NCBI GenBank assembly: GCA_963734665.1
Contig: CAVTIR010000004.1
Location: forward strand, 1,612,001-1,676,000
Origin: Trebonia sp963734665
GTDB lineage: Bacteria; Actinomycetota; Actinomycetes; Streptosporangiales; Streptosporangiaceae
Length of the DNA: 64,000 nucleotides
Direction: 5' to 3'
The notes beneath the pieces are model-generated. The model was not told the DNA's origin. It ran no database searches and saw only the letters and a list, made by a program, of their open reading frames with translations. Position numbers and translations under genes: made by a program. Below, piece after piece: positions 42,172 through 50,862 of this stretch (the stretch's first letter is position 1; each line of letters begins with the position of its first letter).

Positions 42172-43635
42172 CTAGGGTCGTCCCCCCGCAAATAACAAGG
42201 ACGGCAGGAACACGGACTTCGAGGTCAGGTAGGCGTCCATGCCCTCAGGCCCGTACGCGCTGCCAGCGCCGCTAGGGCCGCGCCCGCCCCACGGCGAGCC
42301 GATATCCGGCTCGTACAGGTTGATGCCGAAGGTGCCGACGCGCGTCCGCCGCGCGATGCCCAGGCCGCGCTGCGGGTCGCCGGTCCAGACGGTCGCGGCG
42401 AGCCCGAAGCCGTCGTTGGCCATCCTGACGGCCTCCGCCTCGTCCTTGTAGCTGATCACCGTGGCGACAGGGCCGCAGATTTCCTCGCGGGCGATCGGCA
42501 TCTGCGGGGTCACGTCGGTGAGCACGGTCGGCTCGTAGAAGTAGCCGCGGACCGGCGAGGCGGGACGCCGCGCGCCGGACACGACCCGCGCACCGGAGTT
42601 GATGCCCGAGCGGACCCGTGTCTCCACATCGGCGCGCCGCCGCGACGACGCGAGCGGGCCCATGGTGGTGGTCTCGCTCAGCGGGTCGCCGACCCGCATC
42701 TTGACGGCCTGGTCGGCGAGGGCGTCGGCCAGGTCGCCGTAGCGCTGCTCGGGGACGAGCACCCGGGACATCGCGAAGCACGTCTGGCCCGCGTTGCCGA
42801 AGATGAGGCGGCCGAGGGCTTCGCCGGCCTTGGCGAGGTCGGCGTCGTCGAGGATGATCGCCGCGGACTGGCCGCCGAGTTCCAGGTGCGCGGGCTTGAG
42901 TTCCGCGCCGCAGATAGAGGCGATCCACCTGCCCTGCTTGGTCGGGCCGCAGAACGACACGGTGTCCACGCCGGGATGGCGGGCGAGCGAGCCGGCCACC
43001 TGGTGGGTGCCGGTGACCAGGTTGAACACGCCGGGCGGGAAGTCGGCGGCCTCAAATGCCTCGGCGAGGATGTACGCCGACAGTGAGGTGGCCGCAGCGG
43101 GCTTGAGTACGATCGTGCAGCCGGCGGCGAGGGCCGGGGCGAGCTGGCTGAACGCCAGCATAATCGGATAATTCCAGCTCGTGATCACCGCGGCGACGCC
43201 GGCGGGCTCCCTGCGGACGACGGTGCGGCCGGTGAAGGAGACCGCGGTGCGCGTCTCCTCGCTGTCCATGGCGCGCGCCAGGTTCGCGTAGTACCGCAGG
43301 ATGGCGCACGGCGCGGCCGCGTTGTGCTGCCGGGAGCAGGAGATCGGCATCCCCATCTCGGCCGTGACGAGCCGCGCCGCCTCCTCGGTGCGCGCCTCGA
43401 GGGCGGCCGCCAGGCGGTCGAGGGCGTCGGCCCGGTCAGCCGCGGGACGCGTTGACCAGGTACCGTCGTCGAACGCGCGCCTGGCGGAGCGGACGGCACG
43501 GTCGACGTCGACGCCGACGGCGGACGGGACGGCGCCGACGACTTCTTCCGTCGCGGGGTTCACGATGGTGATCACGTCCGGCGACGCCGAACCAACCAGC
43601 CGACCACCCGCGTAGATGTCGCGGTACTCAAGCAA
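42172..43635 (-). CDS. Aldehyde dehydrogenase
   Basis: A 487-residue ALDH with Asn155 in TSWNYP, Glu252 in LELGGQSA and Cys286 in NAGQTCFAMSR. The type is close to betaine- or aryl-aldehyde dehydrogenases used in general detoxification and amine catabolism. The start is a TTG at 43635 behind GAAAGGGG. On the minus strand TTGACA (43693-43698) and CAAATA 17 bp later form a candidate promoter. Divergent from the PucR regulator across 292 bp, so it is the natural PucR target. Confidence 0.88.
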   Translation of the reverse strand: MLEYRDIYAGGRLVGSASPDVITIVNPATEEVVGAVPSAVGVDVDRAVRSARRAFDDGTWSTRPAADRADALDRLAAALEARTEEAARLVTAEMGMPISCSRQHNAAAPCAILRYYANLARAMDSEETRTAVSFTGRTVVRREPAGVAAVITSWNYPIMLAFSQLAPALAAGCTIVLKPAAATSLSAYILAEAFEAADFPPGVFNLVTGTHQVAGSLARHPGVDTVSFCGPTKQGRWIASICGAELKPAHLELGGQSAAIILDDADLAKAGEALGRLIFGNAGQTCFAMSRVLVPEQRYGDLADALADQAVKMRVGDPLSETTTMGPLASSRRRADVETRVRSGINSGARVVSGARRPASPVRGYFYEPTVLTDVTPQMPIAREEICGPVATVISYKDEAEAVRMANDGFGLAATVWTGDPQRGLGIARRTRVGTFGINLYEPDIGSPWGGRGPSGAGSAYGPEGMDAYLTSKSVFLPSLLFAGGRP

Positions 43636-43873
43636 CGCACGGCCCCTTTCACGATGAAAGTGCCTGCATTATTTGCGCGCTTGATACGGGTCTGTCAAGT
43701 CTCCGTAACATAAAGCCTGGCCTGCGGCGGGATCAAGGCCCTCGCCCGGCATGGTTGTCTACCCCTAAGCTGAGGGCTCAGGGTGCTGTGCGACGGCACA
43801 GCGGCACCCGCGGCCGGGCCCGCGAAATCTTGTGAGGTGTTTTCACGGGCTGGGAACCGTGGTAGAGATCCAC

Positions 43874-43918
43874 TTGTGGGTTTCCACAAACGACACGGAT
43901 AGATCAAGGTCGTATAGT
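43874..43918 (+). promoter_or_regulatory. Operator and -10 box before pucR-type gene
   Basis: TTGTGG-GTTT-CCACAA (43874-43889) is a perfect 6-bp inverted repeat. TATAGT at 43913-43918 lies 9 bases before the ATG at 43928 and no ribosome site is present, so transcription probably starts at the ATG. The site is placed to control the regulator and perhaps the divergent aldehyde dehydrogenase. Confidence 0.5.
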
Positions 43919-43927
43919 TCAGTGATC

Positions 43928-45262
43928 ATGCCGGAAGCGATGACGCCGGCCGCTAGTCGGCTCAGTGCAGCGCCGACTCCCAGGGAGAGCCCTCGGGACG
44001 TCGACCGAGAGAATTCTGTCCTGCGGGAGCTGGTGACCGTTTACCGTCACCTCTCCGGCCTCGCCATGCAGGACGCCGACCTCGCCGGGGTCGTCCAGCT
44101 CATCTCCGAGCGGGCCCAGGCGACCGTGGCCGTGGTCAGCCAGCTCATGGACGTGCAGACCGCCGCATCGCCGGGGCTGCCGCCGGAGAAGGCGGCCGCC
44201 CTCGTGCGGGACCATGTCGTCCACCCCCGCCTCGGGCAGGTGCTGCGCGCCTCCCGGCTGTCGCAGCGCGCGCTGCGGCTGCCGAACGTGGGCGGCGTGC
44301 CGGCCATCATCGTCGCGCCGATCCTGGTCGGCGACGAGGTGCCCTCGTACCTGATCACGCTCGACCCCGCCGAGGAGTCGTTCGGCGAGGACATGTCGCT
44401 GCTCGTCACCGAGCACGCCGCGACGATCTGCGGTGTCATCCTCGGCCGTGAGCGCGTGGTCGCCGCCGCCGCCCGCCGGGTCCGCGACGACCTCGTCGAG
44501 GGGCTGCTCCTCGGCAGGGGCAGGGACGCCGCCGACGCCGCCCGCTGGGCCGGGCACCTCGGCTACGACCCGACCCGCGCGCACAACGTGGCGGCCATCG
44601 CCTTCGAGCTGCCACCGTCGCGGGCCGCCGACGCCGAGCCGCTCCGGCAGCGCATCAGGGAGTCCATCGAGCACTTCATGACCACCAGGGCACCGGAGGC
44701 TATCGTCTCCGCGCGGGAGTCCGAGGTCGTCGTGGTGGCCGCCGCGTCGCCCGACCCGCGCAAGCTGGGCCAGGCGTGCCTCGCGCGGCTTGCCGAGCTG
44801 TTCCCCGGCGCGAAGGTGGTCATCGGGATCGGCGGCGCGTGCAAGGCGCCGGACGAGATCGCCCGCTCCTACGACCAGGCGCACCGGACGACCCAGACGC
44901 TGTGGCGCCTCGGCAGGGCCGGCGCGGTCGCCGCGTTCGAGGACCTCGGCATCCACCGGCTCCTGCTTCAGGTCCCCGACCTTGGCGAGCTTCGGTCCTT
45001 CGCCGCCGAGGTGCTGGGTAAGCTCTCGGAGCACGAGCACGAGCACAAGTCGGAGTACCTTTCGACCCTCGCCTGCTACTTCCGGGAGAACAACAGCCCG
45101 CAGCGCGCCTCGCGGCTCCTGCATGTCCACCCGAACACGGTGGCCTACCGGATCAAGCGGATCGAGGAGATCACCGGGCTCCGGCTCGATAATTACCGGG
45201 ACCGGCTGATCGCCCAGGTGGCGCTCGAGATCCTCGACGCGCTGCCGGAAGCACAGTCGTAG
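43928..45262 (+). CDS. PucR/CdaR-family transcriptional regulator
   Basis: A 444-residue regulator. A sensing region (~30-190, with GVPAIIVAPILVGDEVPSYL) resembles a GAF-like domain. A GGDEF-related middle domain (PGAKVVIGIGGACKAPDEIA) follows. The C-terminal HTH_30 is at ~385-440 (YFRENNSPQRASRLLHVHPN, then RIKRIEEITGL). Such proteins activate purine, amine or sugar-acid catabolism in response to small ligands. The start is ATG 43928, apparently leaderless; the frame is open to 43832 but not coding-like. The divergent aldehyde dehydrogenase is the likely target. Confidence 0.86.
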   Translation: MPEAMTPAASRLSAAPTPRESPRDVDRENSVLRELVTVYRHLSGLAMQDADLAGVVQLISERAQATVAVVSQLMDVQTAASPGLPPEKAAALVRDHVVHPRLGQVLRASRLSQRALRLPNVGGVPAIIVAPILVGDEVPSYLITLDPAEESFGEDMSLLVTEHAATICGVILGRERVVAAAARRVRDDLVEGLLLGRGRDAADAARWAGHLGYDPTRAHNVAAIAFELPPSRAADAEPLRQRIRESIEHFMTTRAPEAIVSARESEVVVVAAASPDPRKLGQACLARLAELFPGAKVVIGIGGACKAPDEIARSYDQAHRTTQTLWRLGRAGAVAAFEDLGIHRLLLQVPDLGELRSFAAEVLGKLSEHEHEHKSEYLSTLACYFRENNSPQRASRLLHVHPNTVAYRIKRIEEITGLRLDNYRDRLIAQVALEILDALPEAQS

Positions 45263-45308
45263 CGAGGGCGAGGGACCTACTATGAGCGACGACCGGGGAA
45301 CGAGCGTA

Positions 45309-45421
45309 CCCCGCGAGCCAAAGGGCGCGCCCCTGTCCTGGACGCAGGAGCGACGACCGAGGAACGAGGGCGGAGCGACGAGGGAAGGACAGGGGTCCCG
45401 AGCGCCCGGAGGAGAGCGGGG
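45309..45421 (-). repeat. Dispersed ~110-bp repeat, copy B
   Basis: Reverse-complement relative of 13201-13309, 113 bp, with near-identical ends (CCCCGCGAGCCAAAGGGCGC at its plus-strand left end). It lies between the pucR-type gene and the methyltransferase/reductase gene and ends 7 bp before the latter's GTG, so it forms that gene's upstream region. Confidence 0.65.
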
Positions 45422-45428
45422 GAACACA

Positions 45429-47279
45429 GTGCACTTGCTCTCGGGCGAGCGCGTGCTCGTCTGCGACGGTGCCATGGGCACCATGCTGCACGCGGCGGGC
45501 GCCGCCCTGGACCGGTCGCTGCCCGAGCTCAACCTCTCCGATCCAGGACTGGTCGCGACCATCCACGACAGCTACCTGATCGCCGGCGCGGACATCATCC
45601 AGGCCAACACGTTCGGCGCGAACCGGCTCTGGCTCTCCGACCACGGCTTCCCCGACAAGGTCGCGGAGATCAACCGGGCGGGCGTCCGGCTCGCCAGGGC
45701 CGCCGCGGATCGGTCCGGGCGGGGCGTCCTCGTGGCCGGGTCGGTGTCGCCGGCGGTGACCGCGCCGCAGCGCCGCCGCGTCGGCGCGGCGGAGCGGATG
45801 GAGGTGCTGCGCGAGCAGATCCTCGCCCTGGTCGCGGACGACGCCGCGGACCTGCTGATCCTGGAGACGTTCGGTTACCTGGACGAGCTCGTCGAGGCGG
45901 TCTCCGTCGCGGCGTCCGTCACCAGCCTGCCGCTGATCGCGCAGGCCACGTTCGCTGATGACGCGCACACCCTCGGCGGCGAGACGCCGCGCGAGGTCGC
46001 GGCCGTGCTGTCCTCGCTGCCGGTCGCCATGATCGGCACCAACTGCACCATCGGGCCGCAGCGGATGCTCGTCGTCGCCGAGGACCTCGTCCGGTACTCC
46101 GCGGTGCCGGTCAGCGCCCAGCCGAACGCCGGGCAGCCCCGCAGGACAGGGCCGCGCTCGTTCGAGTTCGCCATCGACGGCGGGTACTTCTCCCGGTACC
46201 TCACCCGCTTCGCCGATGCCGGCGTGACCCTGGTCGGCGGCTGCTGCGGCACCACGCCGACGCACATCAGGGCCGTCGCCGAGGCGCTGCGCACCCAGCC
46301 CCAGTCGCCGGAAGCCCAATCACAGGAAGCACGGGCGCAGGCGCACGTCACGGCGCACGCACCGGTCCGCGTCGAGGAGCCGGCGAGCGGCCTCGGCTCC
46401 GGCTCGCTCGCCGATCACCTGGCCTCGGGCCGGTTCGTGGTGTCCGCCTCGATCACGCCGCCCGCCACCGGGTACGCGGGCGACGCCGAGCGCACGGCGG
46501 CCGAGCTGGCCGACCGGGGCATCGGGCTCGTGTTCGTGCAGCCGAGGGAGAACGCCCGGACGCACATGGATTCCCTCAGCATGGCGCTCGCGCTACAGGA
46601 GCGCGTCGGCGTGGAGACGATCGCCACGGTCACCACGTGGGACAAGACGATCATGTCGCTCCAGGCCGACCTCCTGGGAGCGCACGCCCTGGGCATCCGC
46701 TCGGTGGTGTCGACCACGGGGTCCCCGCCGGTGCTCGGCGACTACCCGGCGGTCGACGGCACGTGGGAGGTCGACTCGGTCGGGCTCACCGCGCTCCTGG
46801 CCGGGCTCAACGCCGGGCGCGACTCCAACGGGCTCGCGCTGACCTCGCGGACCTCGTTCTGCCTCGGGGCGCGGGTCAACCCCAGCGCGCGGGACCACGG
46901 CGCCGAGCTGGCGCGGGCGCACGCGAAGATCCGGGCCGGCGCGCAGTACCTCGTGTGCCGCCCGGTCTACGAACTCGACGCGCTCACCCGACTTGTGGAG
47001 TCCCTCGAGGGCACCGGTGTCCCGCTGCTGCTGTCGGTCGCACCGCTGACCTCGTTCGAGGAGGCCGACTACCTCGCTCACGAGGTGCCGGGGGTGACGA
47101 TTCCCGGCTCCACGCTCGATGCGATGGAGCGGGCTGGGCGATCAGGCGGCCGCGCCGTCGGCCTCGACCTGGCCACCACCCTGCTCGCAAAGGCCCGCCC
47201 CCTGGTCAGCGGCGTGATCCTCGCCGCCCCCGGCGACGACCCGGCCGCCCTCGCCCCGCTCATCGAGGCCCTCGGTTAA
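45429..47279 (+). CDS. Bifunctional homocysteine S-methyltransferase / methylenetetrahydrofolate reductase
   Basis: A 616-residue fusion like Bacillus YitJ. Residues 1-285 form the homocysteine methyltransferase barrel (VCDGAMGTMLHAAG at the start). Its zinc thiols are Cys206 (GTNCTIGP) and Cys272-Cys273 (GGCCGTTPTHI). Residues ~325-615 form the FAD-dependent methylenetetrahydrofolate reductase domain (FVVSASITPPATGYAGDAER). No cobalamin domain is present. It can make 5-methyltetrahydrofolate and methylate homocysteine from a methyl donor in the cytosol. The GTG at 45429 follows a G-rich site; the frame upstream to 45282 lies in repeat copy B and is not coding. Confidence 0.88.
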   Translation: MHLLSGERVLVCDGAMGTMLHAAGAALDRSLPELNLSDPGLVATIHDSYLIAGADIIQANTFGANRLWLSDHGFPDKVAEINRAGVRLARAAADRSGRGVLVAGSVSPAVTAPQRRRVGAAERMEVLREQILALVADDAADLLILETFGYLDELVEAVSVAASVTSLPLIAQATFADDAHTLGGETPREVAAVLSSLPVAMIGTNCTIGPQRMLVVAEDLVRYSAVPVSAQPNAGQPRRTGPRSFEFAIDGGYFSRYLTRFADAGVTLVGGCCGTTPTHIRAVAEALRTQPQSPEAQSQEARAQAHVTAHAPVRVEEPASGLGSGSLADHLASGRFVVSASITPPATGYAGDAERTAAELADRGIGLVFVQPRENARTHMDSLSMALALQERVGVETIATVTTWDKTIMSLQADLLGAHALGIRSVVSTTGSPPVLGDYPAVDGTWEVDSVGLTALLAGLNAGRDSNGLALTSRTSFCLGARVNPSARDHGAELARAHAKIRAGAQYLVCRPVYELDALTRLVESLEGTGVPLLLSVAPLTSFEEADYLAHEVPGVTIPGSTLDAMERAGRSGGRAVGLDLATTLLAKARPLVSGVILAAPGDDPAALAPLIEALG

Positions 47280-47401
47280 CCGCCGTTAATGGCGGGTAGC
47301 ACACGCGTGGGAATCAAGTAACCCGCGATCCTAGGCGCGACGGAAAATGTCCGGTCTTGCGCACATAACGGATCGCCTGGTACTCGCGCATATCGACCGA
47401 A

Positions 47402-48994
47402 ATGCGTGGGATGCTTACGCGCGTGGACGAACAGACGAGCCGCAGGGCGTTCCTGGGGTTGGCCGCCGCCGGCGTGGCTGGCGCTGTATCGGCCTGTAGT
47501 AACATCGCGCGCTCAGTCGGCGGGCGGCCGGTCGCCGCGACCGCCGCCCGTGGGTGGCGCAACCCGGTGCCGGAGAACGCGCTGCCGGGCACCTCGGACT
47601 GGGTGATCCACAATCTCGGCGGCGAGCACGAGATCGAGGGCTACGCCGGAAAGGCGAGCCTGCTGCAAGGGGAATCGTTCCCCCTGTTCGTGTCGACGAC
47701 CGCGCGCGGCTTCACCGCGACCGCCTACCGGCTCGGCTGGTACCAGGGGCACGGCGCGCGCCAGGTCTGGAAGTCGAAGACGGTCAGCGCCGGGGCCCAG
47801 CAGGCCGCCACGGTGTCGGAGGCCACCAACACCGTCACGACCGACTGGGACCCGGTCCTCCAGGTGCCCACCGACGACTGGCCACCCGGCGCCTACCTGG
47901 TGAAGCTGGACGCCGACACCGGCGCGCAGCGGTACGTTCCCGTAACCGTCCGGTCGCCGTCATGCGACGGCAAGGTCGTGCTCAAGAGCTGCGTGCAGAC
48001 CTGGCAGGCGTACAACACCTGGGGTGGCTACGACCTCTACAAGGGCCCGACCGGCGCGTACGCCGACCGCTCCCTCGTCGTCAGCCTGGACCGTCCCTAT
48101 GACGAGAACGGCGCCGACATGTTCCTCACTTACGAGCGGAACGTGGTCAAGCTCGCCGAGTACCTGACCATGGAAAAGGGCGGCCTCGACCTCGCGTACG
48201 TGACGAGCATGGACATTGACGCCGATCCCCACCTGCTTGACGGGGCGAGCGCCCTGGTCTCCATGGGCCACGACGAGTACTGGACCCCGCAGGAGCGGGC
48301 GAACGTCACCGCCGCCCGCGACAAGGGCGTCAACTTGGCCTTTCTCGGCGCGAACGCGCTGTTCCGCAGGACCCGCCTGCAGCCGACCGCCCTCGGGGAC
48401 GCACGCGAGGTCGTCTGCTACAAGACGGACTACCCGCAGGACCCGGTGTACGGGAAGGACCCGACGGAGGTTACCAGCGACTGGCGCGAGCCGCCGAACT
48501 CCGACCCCGAGTCCACCCTGATCGGCACGATCTACGAGGGCTACCCGGTCGATGCCCCGTTTGTGGTGTCGTCGCCGTCCAGCTGGGTCTACGCGGGCAC
48601 CGGCGTGCCTGAGGGCGCGAGCTTCCCGCATCTCGTCGGCGTGGAGTACGACCGGGTCAACCCCGCGTACCCCATCGAGCGCCCCATCGAGGTCCTGTCC
48701 CACTCGCCGCTGACCTGTGAGGGCGTCGCCAGCTACGGCGACTCCGCCTACTACACGCACGCAGGCGGCGCCGGCGTCTACAACAGCGGGACGATGCGCT
48801 GGGTCGAGGCGATCTACGGCGACCAGCCGCACGGCATCACCGGCGCCACCCCGGCATTCGTCCGGCAGGTCACGACCAACATCCTGCGTGCCTTCGCCAA
48901 CGGCCCCGCCGCGGCGAAATACAAGGCCAACGACAACCTGGCCGCCATGCACGAGTACGACGGCAGCCCTATCGCCCCAGGCAACCTGCAGTAA
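47402..48994 (+). CDS. Tat-exported lipoprotein, N,N-dimethylformamidase beta-subunit-like
   Basis: A 530-residue secreted protein. Residues ~13-33 are a Tat signal with twin arginine and lipobox (SRRAFLGLAAAGVAGAVSAC), so it should be anchored outside the membrane. The mature part matches the DMFase large-subunit-like domain found in many actinobacteria: KSCVQTWQAYNTWGGYDLYK, DLAYVTSMDID, LVSMGHDEYWTPQERANVTA and ARDKGVNLAFLGANALFRRT. True dimethylformamidase needs a small subunit, not present here, so amidase activity is unproven. In-frame starts exist at 47402 and 47411. Followed by a GATAACAGCAA motif. Confidence 0.85.
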   Translation: MRGMLTRVDEQTSRRAFLGLAAAGVAGAVSACSNIARSVGGRPVAATAARGWRNPVPENALPGTSDWVIHNLGGEHEIEGYAGKASLLQGESFPLFVSTTARGFTATAYRLGWYQGHGARQVWKSKTVSAGAQQAATVSEATNTVTTDWDPVLQVPTDDWPPGAYLVKLDADTGAQRYVPVTVRSPSCDGKVVLKSCVQTWQAYNTWGGYDLYKGPTGAYADRSLVVSLDRPYDENGADMFLTYERNVVKLAEYLTMEKGGLDLAYVTSMDIDADPHLLDGASALVSMGHDEYWTPQERANVTAARDKGVNLAFLGANALFRRTRLQPTALGDAREVVCYKTDYPQDPVYGKDPTEVTSDWREPPNSDPESTLIGTIYEGYPVDAPFVVSSPSSWVYAGTGVPEGASFPHLVGVEYDRVNPAYPIERPIEVLSHSPLTCEGVASYGDSAYYTHAGGAGVYNSGTMRWVEAIYGDQPHGITGATPAFVRQVTTNILRAFANGPAAAKYKANDNLAAMHEYDGSPIAPGNLQ

Positions 48995-49037
48995 CAAAAC
49001 CCAAAAGCAAAAGACGTCCAAGGCCCAGACGACAATG

Positions 49038-49052
49038 GATAACAGCAAGAAG
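49038..49052 (+). repeat. Copy of dispersed GATAACAGCAA motif
   Basis: GATAACAGCAAGAAG, 43 bp after the lipoprotein stop and 35 bp before the next start. Same orientation as the other copies. Confidence 0.5.
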
Positions 49053-49087
49053 TAGCGTGTGGCTTCAGTCATTCATAGACTGCCCGC

Positions 49088-49858
49088 ATGCCTTCCGCTG
49101 ACCTTCAGCGCATCGCGGACTTCCGTGTTTCCTTCGCCCGCCGTCAGGCTGCCGTGCTGGCCGAGGTCCCGGGCGGCGTCGTGGTCCTGGACCCCGAGTA
49201 CGCCGCATCCCACGAGCACAACCAACTCATCATCCACGGCGCCACGGCACCCGCCGATCTCCCCGCCCTAGCCGACAAAGCCCTTGGTCACCTGCGCTAC
49301 CGCCGCATCACGATCCTCGATGATGTCGCCGGGGCGGCCTCCGCGCCCGCGCTCACCGCAGCCGACTATGCTCACGACACCGAAGTCATGATGATCCACT
49401 CGGGCACCACCGAGGTGCCCATTGCGTTCGCGGACTCGCTCACAGTGCCCGAGTTGCGCCCTGCGCTGATCCGCCAGCTGTGCGCCTGGATGCCCCAAGC
49501 CAGCGACGCGGTGATCTACCAGCTCGCCGATCGCCGAACGGCCCGGCTGCGCGGCGCGGATCAGGTCCGATTCCTCGCCGTCCGCGACGGGAACGGCACC
49601 ATCGTTTCCTGGGCCGACCTTTACCTTGACCCAGCACAGGGAATCGCCCAGATCGAGGACGTCATGACCGCCGAGCGGCACACCCGGCGCGGCTACGCGA
49701 ACACCGTCCTCGCCACAGCCCTGCACCAGGCCGCTGGCTACGGCCTGGTTTTCCTCCTCGCCGACGCAGGTGACTGGCCACGCACCTGGTACGCCCGCCG
49801 CGGCTTCACCCCGATCGGCCGATCTCACGTCTTCACCCGCACCGAAGCCGTCGCCTGA
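49088..49858 (+). CDS. GNAT-family N-acetyltransferase
   Basis: A 256-residue acetyltransferase. The C-terminal GNAT domain is at ~150-250 with QIEDVMTAERHTRRGYANTV, where the R-R-G-Y-A stretch is the acetyl-CoA loop, and VFLLADAGDWPRTWYARRGF. The N-terminal ~140 residues form a second, degenerate GNAT-like half. The ATG at 49088 lacks a ribosome site; TAGACT ends 6 bases before it, so the message may be leaderless. Substrate unknown. Confidence 0.8.
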   Translation: MPSADLQRIADFRVSFARRQAAVLAEVPGGVVVLDPEYAASHEHNQLIIHGATAPADLPALADKALGHLRYRRITILDDVAGAASAPALTAADYAHDTEVMMIHSGTTEVPIAFADSLTVPELRPALIRQLCAWMPQASDAVIYQLADRRTARLRGADQVRFLAVRDGNGTIVSWADLYLDPAQGIAQIEDVMTAERHTRRGYANTVLATALHQAAGYGLVFLLADAGDWPRTWYARRGFTPIGRSHVFTRTEAVA

Positions 49859-49914
49859 ACCTACTCAGACGGGCTCCCGGTAACCCTTGAGCGACCGGCC
49901 ACCAGCATCCCGGT

Positions 49915-50730
49915 CTAAGCCAGACCGTCAGCCGTCCCCGTCAGGCGGTCGAGCGTCGCCACTAGGTCAGCGACCAGGAGAGCGAGCAGTCTTTCCCCCT
50001 CGGCAGCGGACGCGCCTGTCGGATCGCCCAGCACGCCGTTCGGGCTGACCTGCCGGACGCCGCTAGCCCGGAGGTCGTTCATAATTTCCCTCAGCGGCCG
50101 GGTCTCACCTGGCACCGCGTGGTCGAGGCGGACGTCACCCGGCGCGAGCGCGAGGATAAGCGATGTCTCCACCCGCCCCGCGTGCGCGTCAAGCACAAGT
50201 GTCGCGTCTGGTTGCCCTTCGCGGTCCTCGTTCCCCGCGCAGCCCGCGCCGTCGGCCCGGGCTGCCGCCAACATGGACAGGCGCACGCCCGCGTGCCACA
50301 CATGGCAGTCGCGGCCCTCGCCCCGCAGCTTCCCGAGGGCATCGCTGATCGCGCCTACGTTCCCGCCGTGCCCGTTCACAATCAGCGTCATCGGCCAGTG
50401 CATGGACGCATGGCGGCCCAGTTCGACGAGCAGAGTCGACAAAGCGACATGCCCGATCGACAGCGTGCCCGGGAAGTCCGCGTGCTCACCGCTGGCCCCG
50501 ATCGCGATCGCCGGCGCGAGCCCGACCCCGGCCCGCCCGGCACATGCCCGCTCCGCCACGGCGACAGCGATCCGCGTGTCGGTATCGAGCGGCAGGTGCG
50601 CCCCGTGCTGCTCAAGCGATCCGACCGGCACGACAAGCACCCGCCGCGCCCCCGCCTCCACCTCCGGCCAGTGCGCGGCAGAGAGTGTAAATCCGATGCT
50701 TCCTGAACCGGACGGGGACTGGGCTGGCAT
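49915..50730 (-). CDS. Creatininase-family amidohydrolase, MftE-like
   Basis: A 271-residue enzyme of the creatininase fold. Metal ligands are Glu40, His42 and Asp49/Asp51 in VGSLEQHGAHLPLDTDTRIA, with VNGHGGNVGA later and GASGEHADFPGTLSIG between. That last pattern is the one seen in MftE, the peptidase that trims the mycofactocin precursor. However no mftA, B, C, D or F gene is in the window, so the link to mycofactocin is unproven and it may be a stand-alone family member. It lies next to the pigment locus, transcribed in the same direction as the SchA/CurD gene. Confidence 0.78.
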   Translation of the reverse strand: MPAQSPSGSGSIGFTLSAAHWPEVEAGARRVLVVPVGSLEQHGAHLPLDTDTRIAVAVAERACAGRAGVGLAPAIAIGASGEHADFPGTLSIGHVALSTLLVELGRHASMHWPMTLIVNGHGGNVGAISDALGKLRGEGRDCHVWHAGVRLSMLAAARADGAGCAGNEDREGQPDATLVLDAHAGRVETSLILALAPGDVRLDHAVPGETRPLREIMNDLRASGVRQVSPNGVLGDPTGASAAEGERLLALLVADLVATLDRLTGTADGLA

Positions 50731-50862
50731 CCGCCCATGCTAGCGTCGCCGCATGAGGCCCGTGCCGCCGGTCGTGGGGGCGCTCAGGCATCGGGATGCC
50801 CTCCACCGCAGCGCACCCGGCGCACCTGGCGGCAGTTCCTGCAGACGCGAGCGGCTAACTCA

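Noticed and set aside
43919..45562. 547-codon minus-strand open frame opposite the PucR gene
   Set aside because: Antisense of a gene with clear PucR/HTH_30 motifs, and its end lies in repeat copy B.
49268..49828. 186-codon minus-strand open frame within the GNAT gene
   Set aside because: Shadow of the acetyltransferase; no family features.
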